Positions 62,622 through 64,000 of a stretch of 64,000 nucleotides of DNA are shown here, piece by piece. Each line of letters begins with the position of its first letter. The first letter of the stretch is position 1. The notes under the pieces were generated by a model. That model was not told the origin of the DNA. It worked only from the letters and a program-made list of their open reading frames with translations, and made no database searches. A program made the position numbers and the translations under genes. Source of the stretch: an uncultured Eubacteriales bacterium (GTDB lineage: Bacteria > Bacillota > Clostridia > Peptostreptococcales > Anaerovoracaceae); NCBI GenBank assembly GCA_900315895.1, contig ONAY01000006.1, positions 1-64,000 on the forward strand, in the 5' to 3' direction.

Positions 62622-62641
62622 CTGTACAGAATCCAGTACAG
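62622..62641. repeat. Inverted repeat before the asp23 promoter
   Basis: CTGTAC (62622-62627) and GTACAG (62636-62641) are separated by eight bases, about 20 bases before the asp23 -35 box. It could be an operator or chance. Confidence 0.3.
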
Positions 62642-62660
62642 CCCGTATTGGGCTTTACCC

Positions 62661-62690
62661 TTGAAAAGATAGGTGCTTTGGGTATATAAT
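62661..62690 (+). promoter_or_regulatory. asp23-nusB promoter
   Basis: TTGAAA (62661-62666) and TATAAT (62685-62690) are 18 bases apart, 27 bases before the start codon. Confidence 0.8.
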
Positions 62691-62717
62691 ACAATCTGTA
62701 TAGGTAGGTGCTTTTTT

Positions 62718-63026
62718 ATGCCAAAAGAGAAGGGACCCGACAACAAGATCATAAGGGAACTGATCGAAGAGAGTGCTGCCCGCTCTGCCTTAACGGTGGA
62801 TGGAGTGGCAACGGTCAATGACGTGAAGTCTGACATGGATCAGGATATGAAGAACGCTGAACTCAAGATTTACATTGACGTTGTCTTCGGTCACAGCATA
62901 CCTTCCGTATCCTGGGATGTTCAGAATGCGGTAAAGGCCGGGGTAAAAGCAGCTTCCGAGTACGATGCTGATAAGATCGACATTTACATACAGGGTGTGT
63001 CACCAGTAAAGGAAAGTAAAGAATGA
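62718..63026 (+). CDS. Asp23/Gls24 family envelope stress protein
   Basis: A 102-residue Asp23-family protein of the short form (core ITVDGVATV-like region ALTVDGVATVNDV, and SVSWDVQNAVKAGV). Members sit at the inner membrane surface in Gram-positives and respond to cell-wall or alkaline stress. The ATG at 62718 is set by TAGGTAGGTG upstream. It overlaps nusB by 4 bases; asp23-nusB pairing is typical in Clostridia and Bacilli. Confidence 0.9.
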   Translation: MPKEKGPDNKIIRELIEESAARSALTVDGVATVNDVKSDMDQDMKNAELKIYIDVVFGHSIPSVSWDVQNAVKAGVKAASEYDADKIDIYIQGVSPVKESKE

Positions 63027-63409
63027 ACAGAAGAGAAGCAAGAGAATATGTTATGTCACAGGCATTCAAGATCGATGCCATGGACAGTTTCGGAGAGGAT
63101 CCCGCCAAGTTCCTTGATAAGGACGAACTGGGCAAGCAGTATGGCTACGCAAAAGATATAATCTCCAAACTTCTGACAGATATAGATGATATCGATGCTG
63201 CCATAAATGCCGTGTCTGACGGCTGGAACACTCACAGAATGGCAAAGACGGATCTGGCCATAATCAGAGTGGCCTGCTGTGAGATGATGGTTAGAGAAGA
63301 TGTGCCAAAGGCGGTGGCCATAAACGAGGCTGTGGAGCTTTCAAAGAAATACGGTTCCGAGCACTCAAGCGCCTTCATAAACGCTGTTTTGGGAAAGATA
63401 GATGGGTGA
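63023..63409 (+). CDS. nusB: Transcription antitermination factor NusB
   Basis: A 128-residue all-helical protein that, with NusE/S10, binds boxA RNA and promotes antitermination of rRNA operons. It starts MNRREAREYVMSQAFKID and has the C-terminal signature VPKAVAINEAVELSKKYGSEHSSAFINAVLGKI. The start overlaps the asp23 gene (ATGA), and the next gene overlaps its last codons by 8 bases. Confidence 0.96.
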   Translation: MNRREAREYVMSQAFKIDAMDSFGEDPAKFLDKDELGKQYGYAKDIISKLLTDIDDIDAAINAVSDGWNTHRMAKTDLAIIRVACCEMMVREDVPKAVAINEAVELSKKYGSEHSSAFINAVLGKIDG

Positions 63410-64000
63410 ACTTGTACTTGGCATAGACACAAGTAATTACCGGACTTCCGTTGCTCTGGTGAACGAATTGGGAGAGATCCTTTACAACCACAGGGAGCTT
63501 CTGGAGGTGCCGGAGGGAAAGAAGGGGCTGAGGCAGTCAGAAGCCTTCTTTCAACATGTGATGAGACTTCCCGATGCGGTGGCTCCGGCTCTGGAATTCA
63601 GGAACAGCATCACAGCCGTATCCTGCTCATCTAGACCAAGGCCCAGAGAGGGCAGTTATATGCCTTGCTTCATGGCAGGAGAGACCCTGGCCCGGGAGCT
63701 TTCGGCGGCTCTGAATGTTCCTCTTAAGGAGTTCAGCCATCAGGAGGGGCATATTGAGGCAGTGAAGCATTTCTCGCCTCTTAAAGACGAAGACGATGTC
63801 CTTTTCTTTCACTTCTCAGGAGGAACCACGGAAGCGGTTTTCCATGGAGATATCGTCGGAGGTACCCTGGATATAGCCTTCGGTCAGGTGCTGGACCGCC
63901 TTGGGCAAAAAATGGGACTTGATTTCCCTTCAGGAGAGGCACTGGACAGGATGGCTCTGGAGGCAGAGGCCGAAACAGCCCTTTTAAAGCCTGTCACATT
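63402..64000 (+). CDS. TsaD/Kae1-like peptidase M22 family protein (partial)
   Basis: The first 199 residues of a Kae1/TsaD-fold protein; the 3' end is outside the window. It begins MGELVLGIDTSNYRTSVALV, an ASKHA phosphate-1 motif, and has the metal-binding FSHQEGHIEAV (HxxxH) and HFSGGTTEAVF. In TsaD this fold transfers the threonylcarbamoyl group to tRNA A37, but this copy is diverged. Clostridia often have such an M22 paralogue between nusB and xseA, so true tsaD is probably elsewhere. The function of the paralogue is not established. Confidence 0.8.
   Translation, partial: MGELVLGIDTSNYRTSVALVNELGEILYNHRELLEVPEGKKGLRQSEAFFQHVMRLPDAVAPALEFRNSITAVSCSSRPRPREGSYMPCFMAGETLARELSAALNVPLKEFSHQEGHIEAVKHFSPLKDEDDVLFFHFSGGTTEAVFHGDIVGGTLDIAFGQVLDRLGQKMGLDFPSGEALDRMALEAEAETALLKPVT

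Noticed and set aside
1..64000. CRISPR arrays, insertion sequences, prophage or integrative elements
   Set aside because: No regularly spaced repeats, transposase, integrase, phage structural gene or target-site duplication was seen; composition is even across the window.

Overview
The window is an ordinary, gene-dense stretch of chromosome from an anaerobic Gram-positive bacterium, most likely class Clostridia of the Bacillota. Supporting points are the Clostridia-like gene order (dnaG-rpoD-nif3, yajC-secDF-relA-dtd-hemZ-hisS-aspS, nadD-yqeK-rsfS-leuS, mltG-trmR-trhP, asp23-nusB), strong AGGAGG-type ribosome binding sites and sigma-A promoters. Oxygen-sensitive metabolism points the same way: superoxide reductase, FeoAB iron uptake, a giant 2-hydroxyacyl-CoA dehydratase-type activase, oxygen-independent HemZ and a flavin/iron-sulfur electron-transfer complex. 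The genus cannot be fixed from the sequence. Almost all genes lie on the + strand. I see no insertion sequence, integrase, prophage or CRISPR array.

Layout. 1-2100: tail of an unknown gene, a PadR repressor with twin operators plus its DUF2812 partner, and a membrane-bound XRE regulator. 2100-10750: metal and stress functions: fused FeoAB iron transporter, superoxide reductase, MATE exporter, a TM2/zinc-ribbon protein, and a CsoR-controlled copper ATPase that carries its own CopZ chaperone as a C-terminal domain. 10750-15210: an unusual operon of a double-cluster ferredoxin, a dynamin-like GTPase, a PlsC acyltransferase with a zinc ribbon, an ECF sigma factor and a likely anti-sigma factor. 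15280-23930: housekeeping (Mrp, dUTPase, dGTPase, primase, sigma A, Nif3, TrmK, RF3). 23930-33110: RNase P RNA, the 1412-residue activase, YebC, an unassigned structured intergenic RNA, DNA polymerase I, CoaE and tRNA-Leu(CAA). 33140-50640: SecDF export, (p)ppGpp metabolism, tRNA synthetases, NAD synthesis, a fused YqeK-RsfS protein, RNase J and YlbF. 50660-56700: EF-P, MltG, two CNNM/CBS proteins, and TrmR plus TrhP, which together modify wobble uridine. 56720-62605: a three-gene NuoE/NuoF/NfnB-like complex resembling the Sporomusa-type electron-bifurcating transhydrogenase. 62660-64000: Asp23, NusB and the start of a TsaD-like protein.

The most interesting signals are as follows. Two gene fusions (CopA-CopZ and YqeK-RsfS) each keep a full ribosome binding site and in-frame ATG at the junction, so each may make both a fused and a free second protein. 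The ferredoxin/dynamin/acyltransferase/sigma operon has no obvious described counterpart. The putative bifurcating transhydrogenase has a degenerate molybdopterin-type domain and sits behind a perfect palindrome. A structured RNA candidate lies upstream of polA. Four genes have their stop codon inside the loop of their own terminator hairpin. trmK is predicted to be transcribed almost leaderless.
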